Positions 48,483 through 58,590 of a stretch of DNA of 64,000 bases are shown here, in pieces. Position 1 is the first letter of the stretch; the number at the start of each line of letters is the position of its first letter. Location: NCBI RefSeq assembly GCF_002218025.2, contig NZ_AP018680.1, positions 310,001 through 374,000 on the forward strand. Reading direction: 5' to 3'. A program made the translations under genes and the position numbers. Under the pieces are notes generated by a model. It saw nothing but the letters and a program-made list of their open reading frames with translations, did no database searches and was not told the origin of the DNA. Source of the DNA: Vibrio casei (lineage in GTDB: Bacteria; Pseudomonadota; Gammaproteobacteria; Enterobacterales; Vibrionaceae).

Positions 48483-48614
48483 ATGAAAGTCTCTGCAAGT
48501 TCTCGCGTTAACACTTCAGCTACCAACCATTCAAGTATGAACCGAGTGCTAAGAACCCTCTTGCTTTTAGTTATTCTGTGGAGTGCGGTGCATTGGGCAG
48601 GACAGCTTTTATGA
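48483..48614 (+). CDS. 43-residue predicted membrane peptide, first gene of the Zur-linked operon
   Basis: A short frame starts at the ATG at 48483 and stops at TGA (48612-48614) overlapping the next gene's ATG as ATGA. The product has a polar Ser/Thr-rich N-terminus (MKVSASSRVNTSATNHSS) and one hydrophobic segment (VLRTLLLLVILWSAVHWAG) with His and Trp. The same ATGA coupling links the other three genes of the operon, supporting translation. The ribosome-binding site is weak. I do not recognise a family; it could be a membrane subunit, a leader peptide or a remnant. Confidence 0.55.
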   Translation: MKVSASSRVNTSATNHSSMNRVLRTLLLLVILWSAVHWAGQLL

Positions 48615-49345
48615 TTCATTTAAAGAACTTAGTCATTGGATATGAAAAACAACCTTTAGTGAAAGAAATGAATGGTTGCTTTCAATCCGGAAGTTTAACT
48701 GCGGTCATGGGGCTCAATGGAACCGGGAAATCAACGTTATTGAGGACAATTGCTCAAGTACAAAAGCCTCTTGAGGGGTATATTCATTTTCCGGGCTTTA
48801 AAGAAATGACGATGTCTTGGCTCCCGCAATTGGCAGAAGTTGATCGCTCTTTTCCGATCCAAGTGATGGATGTTGTTTCAATGGGCTGCTGGCCTAAGCT
48901 AAGCCTGTTTAGGGCTCTCAAAGCAACTCACTATCATCGTGTTCATCTCGCAATGGAGCAGGTTGGAATTTTAGATTTAGCCAATAAGACGATTGATCAA
49001 CTATCTGGTGGGCAATTTCAGCGCATGCTGTTTGCACGAATGTTGGTGGAAAATAGTGACGTTATGCTGATGGATGAGCCGTTTGTTGGGATAGATACTA
49101 AAACGAGAGATGTTTTACTGAATTTGATCATGGAGTTACATCAAGCCGGGAAAACAATTATTGCCGTGTTACACCAGACCGATATTGTTCATCGTTATTT
49201 TTCTGATCTTTTGTTACTGAAAGAAGAAGACGTTTTATGGGGAAAGACTGAAAAAATACTGCCTCATTTCCACGATTCGTTCCGGTGGGCTGAACCACAT
49301 TTGATGGTAAATGAAAAAATAAAACTAAGCATTGTTGAGGCATGA
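48611..49345 (+). CDS. Metal (zinc/manganese) ABC transporter ATPase
   Basis: A 244-residue ZnuC/MntB-like ATPase. Walker A is GLNGTGKSTLL, signature LSGGQFQRML, Walker B VMLMDEPFVGID, with the H-loop in AVLHQT. An upstream in-frame start at 48578 is not needed; ATG 48611 overlaps the stop of the small peptide gene. The Zur box upstream suggests zinc as substrate. Its stop overlaps the permease start by ATGA. Confidence 0.9.
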   Translation: MIHLKNLVIGYEKQPLVKEMNGCFQSGSLTAVMGLNGTGKSTLLRTIAQVQKPLEGYIHFPGFKEMTMSWLPQLAEVDRSFPIQVMDVVSMGCWPKLSLFRALKATHYHRVHLAMEQVGILDLANKTIDQLSGGQFQRMLFARMLVENSDVMLMDEPFVGIDTKTRDVLLNLIMELHQAGKTIIAVLHQTDIVHRYFSDLLLLKEEDVLWGKTEKILPHFHDSFRWAEPHLMVNEKIKLSIVEA

Positions 49346-50229
49346 GTATGACATTACATGTATGGGATGCTTTTGTTCAATTTGGCTTTATGCGCCGTTC
49401 ATTAGTGGCTTGCCTATCACTATCATTAAGCTTGGCTCCTTTAGGCGTTTTTTTATTATTACGTAGAATGAGTCTTATTGGTGATGCACTGTCACATGCT
49501 GTACTGCAGGGTGTCGCCATTGGCTATTTATTCGCAGGTATGTCTTTGCTGGCAATGGGGTTAGGTGGTTTCATTGCGGGCCTTTGTATAGCACTTATTT
49601 CCAGTTGGATAAGCTCTGCAACAAAATTACATGAAGACTCAGCATTCGCAGGTTTATATCTAGGTTTATTGGCATTAGGGGTAACGCTTGTCTCATTACA
49701 TAGTAATGGGGTGGATTTGTTGCATTTATTATTTGGTTCACTCCTCGCCGTCAATTCTAGTGCACTGATTTTTATCGGTATGATTAGTTCTGTCAGCCTA
49801 CTCATTTTAGCTGTTTTTTAGCGAGCGATCGTATTTGAGTCTTTTAATTCCTCATTTTTAAAAGTGAGTTCAAGTCGATTCCCCATTCTTATTCATGTCT
49901 TATTTATGGCGTTGGTTGTGATGAGTCTTGTCGCCGGATTTCAAGTGTTAGGTACGTTAATGACAGTGGGACTCATGATGCTGCCTGCGATTTCAGCACG
50001 CTGTTGGACAAATAGCTTACCGAGAATGTTGTTCATTTCAGTTATTGTCGGAATTTTTAGCTCAATTTTAGGTTTAAGTTGGTCTTGGTACCAATCTATC
50101 TCTGCAGGCCCTGCGATTGTTCTCGTCGCAACTTTATTCTTTTTATTTTCAGTTTTTTTCGGTTCTCAATATGGAATCTTTTCTGTTTATAAAATGTTTA
50201 TCCCCAACGCAATTAAGAAGGAAATATGA
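49342..50229 (+). pseudogene. Metal ABC transporter permease (ZnuB-like) with in-frame amber codon
   Basis: The frame would encode 295 residues of an ABC-3 family permease with about eight membrane segments, but TAG at 49819-49821 interrupts it after 159 residues (LLILAVF then stop, then RAIVFESFNSSFLK). Both halves stay in the same frame and the downstream half keeps family sequence (VAGFQVLGTLMTVGLMMLPA). A single base change from a Tyr codon would explain it. It could be a real nonsense mutation, a sequencing error, or read-through. The start and the stop both overlap neighbours by ATGA. Confidence 0.85.
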
Positions 50230-51107
50230 TGAAAAGTTGGACTAAAGGTGTTGTTACATTACTGCTAATTTCAAGTCAGGCTGCTTTTGCTGGAACAGTC
50301 AAAACGGTGGCAAGTTTTTCGGTGTTAGCCGATATTGTTAAGCAAGTCGGTGGTGAACATGTGGAAGTCGCTTCATTAGTCGGCCCTGGTGGTGATCCCC
50401 ATACATTTGAACCAACGCCTCAAGATAGCGTCTTACTCAAAGGTTCTGATGTGGTTTTTGTTAGTGGGCTAGGTTTAGAAGGTTGGATGGAACGATTAGT
50501 CCAAGCTTCTGGTTATCAAGGTAAAGTCATTGTTGCATCAGAGGGCATCTCCACGCGTAAAATGGATGAGGATGGAGAAATCATTACTGACCCTCATGCT
50601 TGGAATAGCGCTAAGAATGGTGAGCAATATGCACGAAATGTGATGGAGGCATTAATTGACGCTTCTCCGGAAGATGCGGATTATTTCCGTCAACATGGGC
50701 AGGCATACATTAATAAACTAGAGAAATTAAATCGCTGGGCTAAAAAGTCATTTGCTGGTATTCCACAAGAAAAGAGGAAAGTATTAACCAGTCATGATGC
50801 ATTTGGTTACTTTGGTCAAGAATATGGGGTGGAATTTTTATCTCCAGTTGGTTTCTCAACAGAATCGGAAGCCAGTGCCAACCAAGTTGCTAAGCTTATT
50901 CAGCAGATTAAACAGCGAGGTATCCAAGCTTATTTTATTGAGAATCAAACTGACCCAAGATTGGTTGAACAAATAGCAAAAGCGACCGGCGCTAAAGCAG
51001 GTGGAGAACTGTATCCAGAATCGTTAACTGAATCGGATGGTGAAGCTGCAACCTACATTGATGCATTTACCCATAACGTTAATATCATGCTCGACAGTAT
51101 GAAGTAA
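50226..51107 (+). CDS. Metal ABC transporter periplasmic binding protein (ZnuA/TroA family)
   Basis: A 293-residue cluster A-I binding protein. The signal peptide ends at AAFAG. Metal ligands are expected at His in GGDPHTFEPT (near 60), His in TDPHAWN (near 123), His in TSHDAFGYF (near 188) and the acidic residue in the C-terminal lobe. The His-rich loop common in zinc-specific ZnuA is absent, so manganese or iron cannot be excluded, although the Zur box favours zinc. It is translationally coupled to the broken permease. Confidence 0.9.
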   Translation: MMKSWTKGVVTLLLISSQAAFAGTVKTVASFSVLADIVKQVGGEHVEVASLVGPGGDPHTFEPTPQDSVLLKGSDVVFVSGLGLEGWMERLVQASGYQGKVIVASEGISTRKMDEDGEIITDPHAWNSAKNGEQYARNVMEALIDASPEDADYFRQHGQAYINKLEKLNRWAKKSFAGIPQEKRKVLTSHDAFGYFGQEYGVEFLSPVGFSTESEASANQVAKLIQQIKQRGIQAYFIENQTDPRLVEQIAKATGAKAGGELYPESLTESDGEAATYIDAFTHNVNIMLDSMK

Positions 51108-51130
51108 GTTAAGCGTTTTTCGTTCCTATA

Positions 51131-51165
51131 AAAATGGATCGCTGATGAGTCAGCGGCCCATTTTT
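51131..51165. terminator. Terminator between the metal-binding protein gene and frdD
   Basis: AAAATGG...CCATTTTT encloses GCTGA/TCAGC: a strong hairpin with A and T runs on both sides, serving convergent transcripts. Confidence 0.85.
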
Positions 51166-51205
51166 ATTGCGGCCAGTAAATCGGCCGCTACTCAAACTGT
51201 GTTTC

Positions 51206-51568
51206 CTACAGTAAGAAAATAAACACAATCGCTAACACACTGACTAATGCGGCAAATGCGTAACAAGCAATCTTGCCGATTAGACCTGTGTGGAATTTAA
51301 GATCGTGCATACCGTGGTGAACACGGTGCATGGCATGCCACATTGGCAGTGCAATAGAGGCGATTAAAAATAATGCACCGATAAAGCTACTAGCAAAAGT
51401 ATGGGCTCTTAAGAAGTTAAACGTACCTAAATCAAATATACCGAACGGCATTAAGATACCAAGTACTAAAATAGTAACAGGCGTTATCATGGCGAACCAT
51501 GTGCCACCTGCGCCAAATAAAGACCACCAAATTGGTTCGTCAGAACGTCTTGGGTTGGGATTAATCAT
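51206..51568 (-). CDS. frdD: Fumarate reductase membrane anchor FrdD
   Basis: A 120-residue anchor with three membrane segments that binds menaquinol with FrdC. Opens with [22 protein letters not shown], shared with E. coli FrdD, and has [19 protein letters not shown]. Last gene of frdABCD, nine bases after frdC. Confidence 0.95.
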   Translation of the reverse strand: MINPNPRRSDEPIWWSLFGAGGTWFAMITPVTILVLGILMPFGIFDLGTFNFLRAHTFASSFIGALFLIASIALPMWHAMHRVHHGMHDLKFHTGLIGKIACYAFAALVSVLAIVFIFLL

Positions 51569-51577
51569 GTCTATCTC

Positions 51578-51961
51578 CTAAACCAAAGCCAATACAAACA
51601 ATGAGATCACAGTAACTGCGCCCCATTGTGCGGCAATAATTACTTTCGGACTCAGTAGTTTACCTTTCACGCGGATCGGCATTACTTGCGGCATCATGCT
51701 AAAAAAGGTAGCAGCGTGAAATAGGCTACCAGCAAGTGCAACGATGTTTATCGCAACTACGACAGGACTCTGCATAAAGTGTTGCCATTCTATCCATGCA
51801 TGTGGGCCTTTCACCAAACTTGCAAGGCCACAAAGTAGAAACAATGTGAACAAGATAAGGGGTATAACGGTGGCTTCGCGAACCATGTAAAAGCGGTAGA
51901 ACGGATGTTTGCTCCACCAAGCACGCTCCATAGTTCGTACATAAGGCTTACGTTTACTCAT
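51578..51961 (-). CDS. frdC: Fumarate reductase membrane anchor FrdC
   Basis: A 127-residue anchor subunit. MSKRKPYVRTMERAWWSKHP and FYRFYMVREATVIPLI are the family N-terminus, and Glu29-type quinone-site Glu lies in MVREAT. Three membrane segments follow. The ATG at 51961 lies one base after the frdB stop; a longer frame reaching 52111 overlaps frdB and is rejected. Confidence 0.95.
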   Translation of the reverse strand: MSKRKPYVRTMERAWWSKHPFYRFYMVREATVIPLILFTLFLLCGLASLVKGPHAWIEWQHFMQSPVVVAINIVALAGSLFHAATFFSMMPQVMPIRVKGKLLSPKVIIAAQWGAVTVISLFVLALV

Positions 51962-51962
51962 C

Positions 51963-52709
51963 CTAGATCTCCTCAGACTTAAACATAGAGATAACGAAAT
52001 CCATTGAAGATTCCACTTTTCCTTGGTTGACAGCAGCAGCAGGGTCGACGTGCTTTGGACAAACTTTTGAACAAAATCCGACAAAAGTACAACCCCAAGC
52101 GCCGTTGTCACTATTGATTAGTTTCATGCGTTCGGCTTTACCGTGATCACGGTTGTCAAGGTTATAACGATGCGCAAGAGTTAAAGCCGCTGGGCCGATA
52201 AATTCAGGGTTTAAACCAAACTGAGGACAAGCTGCGTAACACAGTCCACAGTTGATGCAGTTGGCAAATTGCTTGTACTTTTCCATCTGCGCTGGCGTTT
52301 GCTTGTTGGTACCATCTTCAGGTTTACGATTATTACCGATGATGTAAGGTTTGATAGCTTCTAGACGCTCAATGAATGGCGTCATATCGACGATCAAATC
52401 TTTTTCAATGGGGAAGTTGGCTAAAGGTTCAATTGTGACGCCAGTTGGGTAGTCACGCATGAAACTTTTACACGCCAGCTTTGGCACATTATCGACCATG
52501 ATGCCGCACGAACCACAAATTGCCATACGGCAAGACCAGCGGTAAGACAGGTTTTTATCCAAGTGATCTTTGATATAACCAATCGCATCTAAGATCGAGG
52601 TGGTGTCATCACAAGGCACCTCAAAGGTTTGTAAGTAGGGCGCGTCATCCACTTCTGGGTTGTAACGCGTCATGTGAACTTTTTGATTTCTTGTTTGAGT
52701 CGCAGACAT
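51963..52709 (-). CDS. frdB: Fumarate reductase iron-sulfur subunit FrdB
   Basis: A 248-residue electron-transfer subunit. The [2Fe-2S] motif is [12 protein letters not shown] with later Cys in LACK. The [4Fe-4S]/[3Fe-4S] motifs are [15 protein letters not shown] and [19 protein letters not shown]. Follows frdA with a 2-base gap. Confidence 0.97.
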   Translation of the reverse strand: MSATQTRNQKVHMTRYNPEVDDAPYLQTFEVPCDDTTSILDAIGYIKDHLDKNLSYRWSCRMAICGSCGIMVDNVPKLACKSFMRDYPTGVTIEPLANFPIEKDLIVDMTPFIERLEAIKPYIIGNNRKPEDGTNKQTPAQMEKYKQFANCINCGLCYAACPQFGLNPEFIGPAALTLAHRYNLDNRDHGKAERMKLINSDNGAWGCTFVGFCSKVCPKHVDPAAAVNQGKVESSMDFVISMFKSEEI

Positions 52710-52711
52710 GG

Positions 52712-54544
52712 CTATTTCTCCTGCGCTTGTTGTTCACCGGCTTCTTTGGCGGCAGCTTCTTCAGCTGCTGCGCCGTATAGCCTAGCTTTTGGTTGAGATT
52801 TTGTGATTTTTACAGGGCTATAATCGATAATGGGAGCCGCATCTTCTTGATAGAAAGAAAGCGTATGCTTCAAGAAGTTTTCATCATCACGAGTGGTGCA
52901 ACCTTCGTCTAAGCGTTGGTGTGCTCCACGAGATTCGGTGCGGCGGATTGCCGATTGTGCCATTGCTTCTGCCACATCAAGGCCGTAGCCAATTTCAATC
53001 GCATATAAAAGGTCAGTGTTGAACACTTGTCCTTTATCTTGAATGCTGATTTTTTTGTAGCGAGCTTTCAGTTCAGTCAGTTTATCTATGGTGGCTTGCA
53101 TTAAATCTTCTTGACGGTAAATACCACAACCGGCTTCCATTGAGTGGCCCATTTCAGTTCGAATGTCTGACCAACTTTCGTCGCCTTCCTGATTCATTAA
53201 TGCATCAATACGTGCTTTAACTGCGTTAACTTGAGCATTAATATTCTCTTCATTCCAGCCTTTGAATTCTTTAGCGCGTTCGGCGGCATGTTCACCCGCT
53301 ACGCGGCCAAAAACGACAAACTCAGCTAATGAATTTGAACCTAAACGGTTAGCACCATGTAAGCCTACGGACGCACATTCACCGACGGCGAATAAGCCTT
53401 TAATGCGAGTTTCACATTGGCCGTTGGTTTCAATACCGCCCATAGTGTAGTGAACCGTTGGGCGAATTGGGATTGGCTCTTTGGCAGGGTCAACGTTGAC
53501 GTAAGCTTTGGCTAGTTCACAAATAAACGGTAGGCGTTCATTTAGATATTCTTCACCTAAATGACGTAAATCGAGCATTACTACATCACCAAGAGGGTGT
53601 TTGATGGTGTTGCCTTTTTGCTGTTCATGCCAGAAAGCTTGAGATACTTTGTCACGCGGGCCAAGCTCCATGTATTTGTTCTTAGGCTCGCCGACGGGAG
53701 TCTCAGGGCCCATGCCGTAATCTTGCAAGTAACGGTAACCATCTTTATTGACGATAATACCGCCTTCACCACGACAACCTTCGGTCATTAAAATGCCTGT
53801 GCCTGGTAAACCTGTTGGATGATATTGCACAAATTCCATGTCACGTAGCGGTGCGCCATGACGGTACGCCATTGCCATGCCATCGCCAGTCACAATACCG
53901 CCATTGGTGTTGGTGTGGTAAACACGGCCCGCGCCACCCGTAGCAAGTACCACTGATTTTGCTTTAATCGCAACTAACTCGCCTTCAGACATGTGGATCG
54001 CAACAATGCCTTGTGCTTCTTTTGCGTCGTCTTCGCCGTCGAGCCCTTCATTATTAACTAAGAGGTCAACCACGAAGTACTCATCAAAGCGTTTGATGTT
54101 TGGATATTTGATCGAAGTTTGGAAAAGGGTGTGCAGCATGTGGAAGCCAGTTTTATCGGCGGCAAACCAAGTACGTTCTATTTTCATACCACCAAAACGA
54201 CGTACGTTCACATCGCCATTTTCTTTACGACTCCAAGGGCAACCCCATTGCTCCATTTGGATCATTTCGCGAGTAGAATTCGCAACGAAATATTCAACAA
54301 CATCCTGTTCACATAGCCAGTCACCACCACCAACGGTATCGTTGAAGTGATTATCTAAGCTGTCTTCTTCCTTGATAACTGCCGCTGAACCGCCTTCGGC
54401 AGCAACCGTATGTGAACGCATTGGATACACTTTTGAAATTAGTGCTACTTCAAGTTCAGGGTTTGCTTCTGCTGCCGCAATTGCAGTACGTAAGCCAGCG
54501 CCGCCAGCTCCGATGACTGCGATATCTGTGGTTATGACTTTCAC
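52712..54544 (-). CDS. frdA: Fumarate reductase flavoprotein subunit FrdA
   Basis: Catalytic subunit of 610 residues for anaerobic fumarate respiration. The FAD-binding motif is [18 protein letters not shown]; covalent FAD is expected at His45 in [10 protein letters not shown]. The active-site region [19 protein letters not shown] (in part) and catalytic Arg in [15 protein letters not shown] [15 protein letters not shown] are present. Promoter region 54545-54819 showed no clean FNR box. Confidence 0.97.
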   Translation of the reverse strand: MKVITTDIAVIGAGGAGLRTAIAAAEANPELEVALISKVYPMRSHTVAAEGGSAAVIKEEDSLDNHFNDTVGGGDWLCEQDVVEYFVANSTREMIQMEQWGCPWSRKENGDVNVRRFGGMKIERTWFAADKTGFHMLHTLFQTSIKYPNIKRFDEYFVVDLLVNNEGLDGEDDAKEAQGIVAIHMSEGELVAIKAKSVVLATGGAGRVYHTNTNGGIVTGDGMAMAYRHGAPLRDMEFVQYHPTGLPGTGILMTEGCRGEGGIIVNKDGYRYLQDYGMGPETPVGEPKNKYMELGPRDKVSQAFWHEQQKGNTIKHPLGDVVMLDLRHLGEEYLNERLPFICELAKAYVNVDPAKEPIPIRPTVHYTMGGIETNGQCETRIKGLFAVGECASVGLHGANRLGSNSLAEFVVFGRVAGEHAAERAKEFKGWNEENINAQVNAVKARIDALMNQEGDESWSDIRTEMGHSMEAGCGIYRQEDLMQATIDKLTELKARYKKISIQDKGQVFNTDLLYAIEIGYGLDVAEAMAQSAIRRTESRGAHQRLDEGCTTRDDENFLKHTLSFYQEDAAPIIDYSPVKITKSQPKARLYGAAAEEAAAKEAGEQQAQEK

Positions 54545-54819
54545 AGTTATCCTCCAGTATGTAGGTGTGCCGATAAAGTATTGATTTAATAAGCACGATT
54601 GGAAAAGGTTTTAGTTATAAATTTTTTTCTTCTCCAGTTTAAAGAACAATTTCTCTTAATAAATTGATCTAACCGATATTAAACGTCGATTTACTATCCT
54701 TTAGTGGTATTTGTTTTTATTGTGAAATGAAAAGATGTTTCTTTTACCGGTTTGGCTTTTACAATAAGAAGCAAATAACGTTCTATCATTTTAAGTACGG
54801 TAATAAACGAAGGATCAAT

Positions 54820-55642
54820 ATGAATAATTTTCATGCTAAAGGACTATGGTTAGGTTTATTGAGCTGCTTGATCGTGTCACCCACATACGCGGTAGAAGGC
54901 CATGATGCCTCTGATAACGCCCCCCCTTATTCAAAGCAAGGATAAGAATGAATCTCTGCAAGATGGAGAACGTGAAAAGGAAAAAAATAAACTAGCGGAA
55001 GACCCTACGAAAGTGGTTACACAGGTTGGAGCAAGTTATGGTGGGGATAAATTAAAGTTTTCAGGTTCGTTGAGTTTAGGCGCGGTCAATAAGATCAATG
55101 CGTCAGTAGATGCTGATGGAGAAGAGTGGCGCCTCGGTGGTTCTTGGTTATTTGATGTTGGTATTGTTAATGTCAACTTCGGTAAAAAAGAGTTTGATGA
55201 TGGTTCGAGCCAAAATAACTACAGTATTGGTACTTTTATGCCACTGAGTTATTTTGGTTTTACACCATGGGGGACTCAGGTTTTTATCATGGGAGGGTAT
55301 ACCTACAATGATGGAGAGGTTGTTTGTTATAGCAATGAAGAATGTGGAACGGATAATGTTGATTTTAATGATTTAGCTGATGGGATTATGTATGTTCCTA
55401 ATTCCAGCTCTTCAGGTTACTTAGGTACTTTTGCTTTAAAACCATTGACGGATAAATGGCGCTTATTAGGTGTTGCTGCGGGGTCATTGGGATCGAATGA
55501 TTACCATGGTTATATATTTGCTTTAGGGACAGGATACAGTATTACCAAACGTCAATCTGTTGCTGCCTATGGTTTCGTGCAAGACAATAGTTACGGTCAT
55601 GATGAGCAATTAGGTATCGTTTATAAATACCAGTTTAACTAA
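54820..55642 (+). pseudogene. Predicted outer-membrane beta-barrel protein, frame split at a C7 tract (phase-variable or frameshifted)
   Basis: ATG 54820, with AAGGA at proper spacing, begins a signal peptide (MNNFHAKGLWLGLLSCLIV then SPTYA) and reads to a stop at 54945. A second frame continues with LIQSKDKNESLQDG and the whole barrel to 55642. The frames meet at seven C residues (54920-54926); losing one C (or adding two) would join them into one protein of about 273 residues. The barrel part has alternating strands, aromatic girdle residues, a Cys pair (VCYSNEECG) and ends YKYQFN. Between frdA and epmA, an extra gene relative to E. coli. Function unknown. Confidence 0.8.
54920..54926 (+). 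repeat. Poly-C tract (C7) at the frame switch
   Basis: Seven consecutive C in an otherwise AT-rich gene, precisely where the signal-peptide frame and the barrel frame meet. Six or nine C would give an open gene. Confidence 0.9.
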
Positions 55643-55693
55643 TGGATTCATCTGCTATCGTTTTTAGCATATGAGCACAACATATATTAATGG

Positions 55694-55735
55694 AATAGCC
55701 TCGGTGATTTTGAGTATGCATCGGGGTTATTTTTT
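55694..55735 (+). terminator. Terminator after the outer-membrane protein gene
   Basis: AATAGCCTCGGTG pairs, with G-U pairs, with CATCGGGGTTATT, followed by TTTT. Confidence 0.65.
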
Positions 55736-55806
55736 AGAACCGGTTCTTGGTTATCGTTATCACTTTCATTAAACTAGTTTTCTGATTTTTTATCTTCGAG
55801 TTTCTT

Positions 55807-56775
55807 ATGCAGCAGTGGCAACCTTCAGCTTCAATTCCTCATCTCCAACAGCGAGCAAAGTTGATACAACAAATCCGTGCATTTTTTGCTAGTAGAAATG
55901 TGCTTGAAGTCGATACGCCAGCCATGAGCCATGCGACGGTGACCGATGTTCATCTGTATACCTTTAAAACTGAATTCATCGGTCCGGATTTCGCACATGG
56001 TCAACCCGTCTTTTTGATGACTAGCCCTGAATTTCACATGAAACGCTTGTTGGCTGCTGGTAGTGGTTGTATTTATCAAATCAATAAAGCCTTTCGTAAT
56101 GAAGAAAATGGCCGTTATCACAACCCTGAATTTACGATGTTGGAATGGTATCGAGTCGGTTTTGATCACCATGATCTGATGACTGAAATGGATGCGTTAC
56201 TGCAACAGATTTTATCGTGCCAACCATGCGAAAAGATGACCTACCAACAAGCATTCTTGCAAGTGTTACAAGTGTGTCCACTAGAAGGGAGTATGCAGCA
56301 GTTGAAGCAAGTGGCAACTACCCTTGGTTTAGCGGATATTGCAGAACCTGAACAAGACAGAGATACGTTGCTGCAATTGTTATTCAGTATTGGTATTGAG
56401 CCGTACATAGGGAAAAACGTGCCAGTAATGGTTTATGATTTTCCAGCCTCACAAGCTGCTTTAGCTAAAATTAACCAAAATGATGAGCGTGTTGCAGACC
56501 GATTTGAGGTTTATTTTAAAGGTATTGAGTTAGCCAATGGTTTTCATGAATTAGATGATGCTAAAGAGCAATTAGTTCGTTTTGAAAGCGATAATAAACA
56601 ACGTGTCGAGATGGGGTTATTACCTCAGCCGATTGATCATCATTTGATTGCTGCGCTTGAAGCCGGTTTACCGCAATGTGCGGGGGTCGCATTGGGTATT
56701 GATCGCTTAATTATGCTCGCGATCGACTGTGATCATATTGATCAAGTGACCGCATTTGCCTTTCCTCGAGCATAG
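55807..56775 (+). CDS. epmA: EF-P--(R)-beta-lysine ligase EpmA
   Basis: A 322-residue class II LysRS-like enzyme without the anticodon-binding domain that attaches beta-lysine to Lys34 of EF-P. Motif 2 is [20 protein letters not shown] (part) and motif 3 [12 protein letters not shown]. It uses the beta-lysine made by EpmB (45865). Divergent from frdA as in E. coli, but separated by the outer-membrane protein gene. Confidence 0.96.
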   Translation: MQQWQPSASIPHLQQRAKLIQQIRAFFASRNVLEVDTPAMSHATVTDVHLYTFKTEFIGPDFAHGQPVFLMTSPEFHMKRLLAAGSGCIYQINKAFRNEENGRYHNPEFTMLEWYRVGFDHHDLMTEMDALLQQILSCQPCEKMTYQQAFLQVLQVCPLEGSMQQLKQVATTLGLADIAEPEQDRDTLLQLLFSIGIEPYIGKNVPVMVYDFPASQAALAKINQNDERVADRFEVYFKGIELANGFHELDDAKEQLVRFESDNKQRVEMGLLPQPIDHHLIAALEAGLPQCAGVALGIDRLIMLAIDCDHIDQVTAFAFPRA

Positions 56776-56797
56776 TTTATATATCCATAGATATGCA

Positions 56798-57688
56798 TTA
56801 AATAGCGACCAATACGCCTGTTCCAGTAACCGCCAACAGTGCGCCGAGCCAAGCAAAAGGAGAAGGGCGTTTTTTTGTGTAGATCCAAAGCAAAGGTAAA
56901 ATCATGATGGGTGTGGTGGCCGATAATAATGCCACCATGCCGACATTACCTTTTTGTAAGGCGTATAAAATCAATGTCATACCTACCGCCATCGCAAGAA
57001 AACCATTGACGGCGGTTACCCCTAGAATCTTCCAATTGATGGCTTGTAGTGGCTTGGCAATCTTCGCCCCTGACGCTCTTAGAGTAAGGTGAGCAATGAA
57101 TGCGGTAATCATCCGAATGGCTGATGCGGCTACTGGATCAATCGACGTTTGCATGATGGGTTTGGCAATGATGCCACCCATGGCTTGGCACAAAGCGGCA
57201 AGTAGACCTAAGCAAATCGCAATATGTAACTTTCCTTGTACGGTTTCCCAGGTATGTTGATTGGCTTGTTTGCGGCCAAAAAAGATCGCGATGACCACAC
57301 CAGAAAAAACTAGAATGGCTCCTAATAATTCAAGAGCACTTAGGGTTTCATGAAATAACCAATAGCCGAGTATTGCCGAAAAAACAGCATGACAAGAAAA
57401 AAGCAACCCTGCCATGCGAGGTCCCATGCGGTTCATACAAGCAAATAAAGCCGTATCACCGATGAAGATACCAATTAAGCCAGATAGAGCCATTGGGATA
57501 ATATGGCTAGATTCTATCGTTGCCCAACCACCAATAAACCATGCCATGCTAGTCAGCATGATTGCCGTACACCCCATGCGCCAACGGCTATAAGCAAATG
57601 AGCCTAAATGCCGGGCAGGCACGACTGAAATTAAGCTGGAAATAGCCCATAAAGCGGCGGCGGCTAAAGCAAACCATTCATAGGACAT
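56798..57688 (-). CDS. DMT-superfamily transporter (two EamA domains)
   Basis: A 296-residue inner-membrane protein with ten hydrophobic segments arranged as two EamA repeats (residues about 3-130 and 150-290). Substrate cannot be read from the sequence; relatives export amino acids or metabolites. Convergent with epmA. Confidence 0.87.
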   Translation of the reverse strand: MSYEWFALAAAALWAISSLISVVPARHLGSFAYSRWRMGCTAIMLTSMAWFIGGWATIESSHIIPMALSGLIGIFIGDTALFACMNRMGPRMAGLLFSCHAVFSAILGYWLFHETLSALELLGAILVFSGVVIAIFFGRKQANQHTWETVQGKLHIAICLGLLAALCQAMGGIIAKPIMQTSIDPVAASAIRMITAFIAHLTLRASGAKIAKPLQAINWKILGVTAVNGFLAMAVGMTLILYALQKGNVGMVALLSATTPIMILPLLWIYTKKRPSPFAWLGALLAVTGTGVLVAI

Positions 57689-57719
57689 TTATTTTTACTC
57701 TTTGAATACTAAGTAGGGG

Positions 57720-58433
57720 TTATTGCCATACAAAGTGAGGCGGTTGTGGGTAATATTCAATGGCTTGAGCGGGGCAGTCGCAAAAGACACCATCCACACC
57801 TATTTCGTTGAGCCATTGCCAGTCTTCAGGTTGATTGACGGTATAAACATAAACACTGAGCTCTAATTGTTTAGCGTGGCGTACATAGTCTTCATCGATG
57901 ATGTCTAAATCTAAATTAATGCTGGTGGCCCCCAATGTTTTTGCAAATAAAGATTTATCTATGCCTTTGGAGGCCGATAGTGCGCCAATTAACCATTGGG
58001 GCTGTTCTTCTTTTAATTGCTTTAACCAGTCATGATTAAACGAAGAAACAATTAGCTGTTCTAGTTGAAAATGACAAACTTCTAAAGCGAAGTGTAAATG
58101 CTGGTACAGCAGGTCATGATTATTAATGCCTTTCAATTCGATGTTTAAGGCGCACTTTCCATCTATTTGTCTTAGTACTTCGATTAACGTTGGAATGGCT
58201 TCCGTTTTAGCGACTTTCACTTGTTTCAGTTTTTCAGCACTCAGCCAGCTTAGTTTGCCTATGTGATCCGTTGTGCGATTTAGCCACTTATCGTGGAATA
58301 CCCAGAGTTGCCCATCATGTTCATGCACGTCTATTTCAATTGCTTTTGCACCCATGTCCATTGCGGCTTGGATGGCAACGAGCGTATTTTCTGGGTGGGT
58401 GGAGCGAGCGCCACGGTGAGCAATGATAAGCAT
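57720..58433 (-). CDS. ugpQ: Glycerophosphodiester phosphodiesterase
   Basis: A 237-residue cytosolic GDPD that cleaves glycerophosphodiesters to glycerol 3-phosphate. Catalytic motifs are IIAHRGARSTHPENT and EIDVHEHDGQLWVFHD; a second metal region is CALNIELKG. No signal peptide, as in UgpQ. The ATG at 58433 is preferred over a GTG at 58445. Confidence 0.88.
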   Translation of the reverse strand: MLIIAHRGARSTHPENTLVAIQAAMDMGAKAIEIDVHEHDGQLWVFHDKWLNRTTDHIGKLSWLSAEKLKQVKVAKTEAIPTLIEVLRQIDGKCALNIELKGINNHDLLYQHLHFALEVCHFQLEQLIVSSFNHDWLKQLKEEQPQWLIGALSASKGIDKSLFAKTLGATSINLDLDIIDEDYVRHAKQLELSVYVYTVNQPEDWQWLNEIGVDGVFCDCPAQAIEYYPQPPHFVWQ

Positions 58434-58534
58434 AATAAACCACACTTTTAAGTCTTTGATAATCGATAGTAGTAGAAGTGAAGAGGGTTTGGCTAGTGAG
58501 ATTTTCTAATGCGGAGTACAAATATTGTGGGATA

Positions 58535-58567
58535 TAAAAAAGGATGGCAATCATAGATAGCCATCCT
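58535..58567 (-). terminator. Terminator after psd
   Basis: GGATGGC pairs with GCCATCC, followed on the minus strand by TTTTTTAT. Confidence 0.88.
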
Positions 58568-58590
58568 CCTAAATACACTCAATGTGAAAA

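Noticed and set aside
49819..49821. Pyrrolysine or another recoded amino acid at the amber codon
   Set aside because: No recoding element or pyl genes are visible and transport permeases of this family do not use it; a nonsense mutation or error is simpler.
54545..54819. FNR boxes in front of frdA
   Set aside because: TTGAT-like half-sites occur, but none pairs at the required TTGAT-N4-ATCAA spacing, so I do not claim a site.
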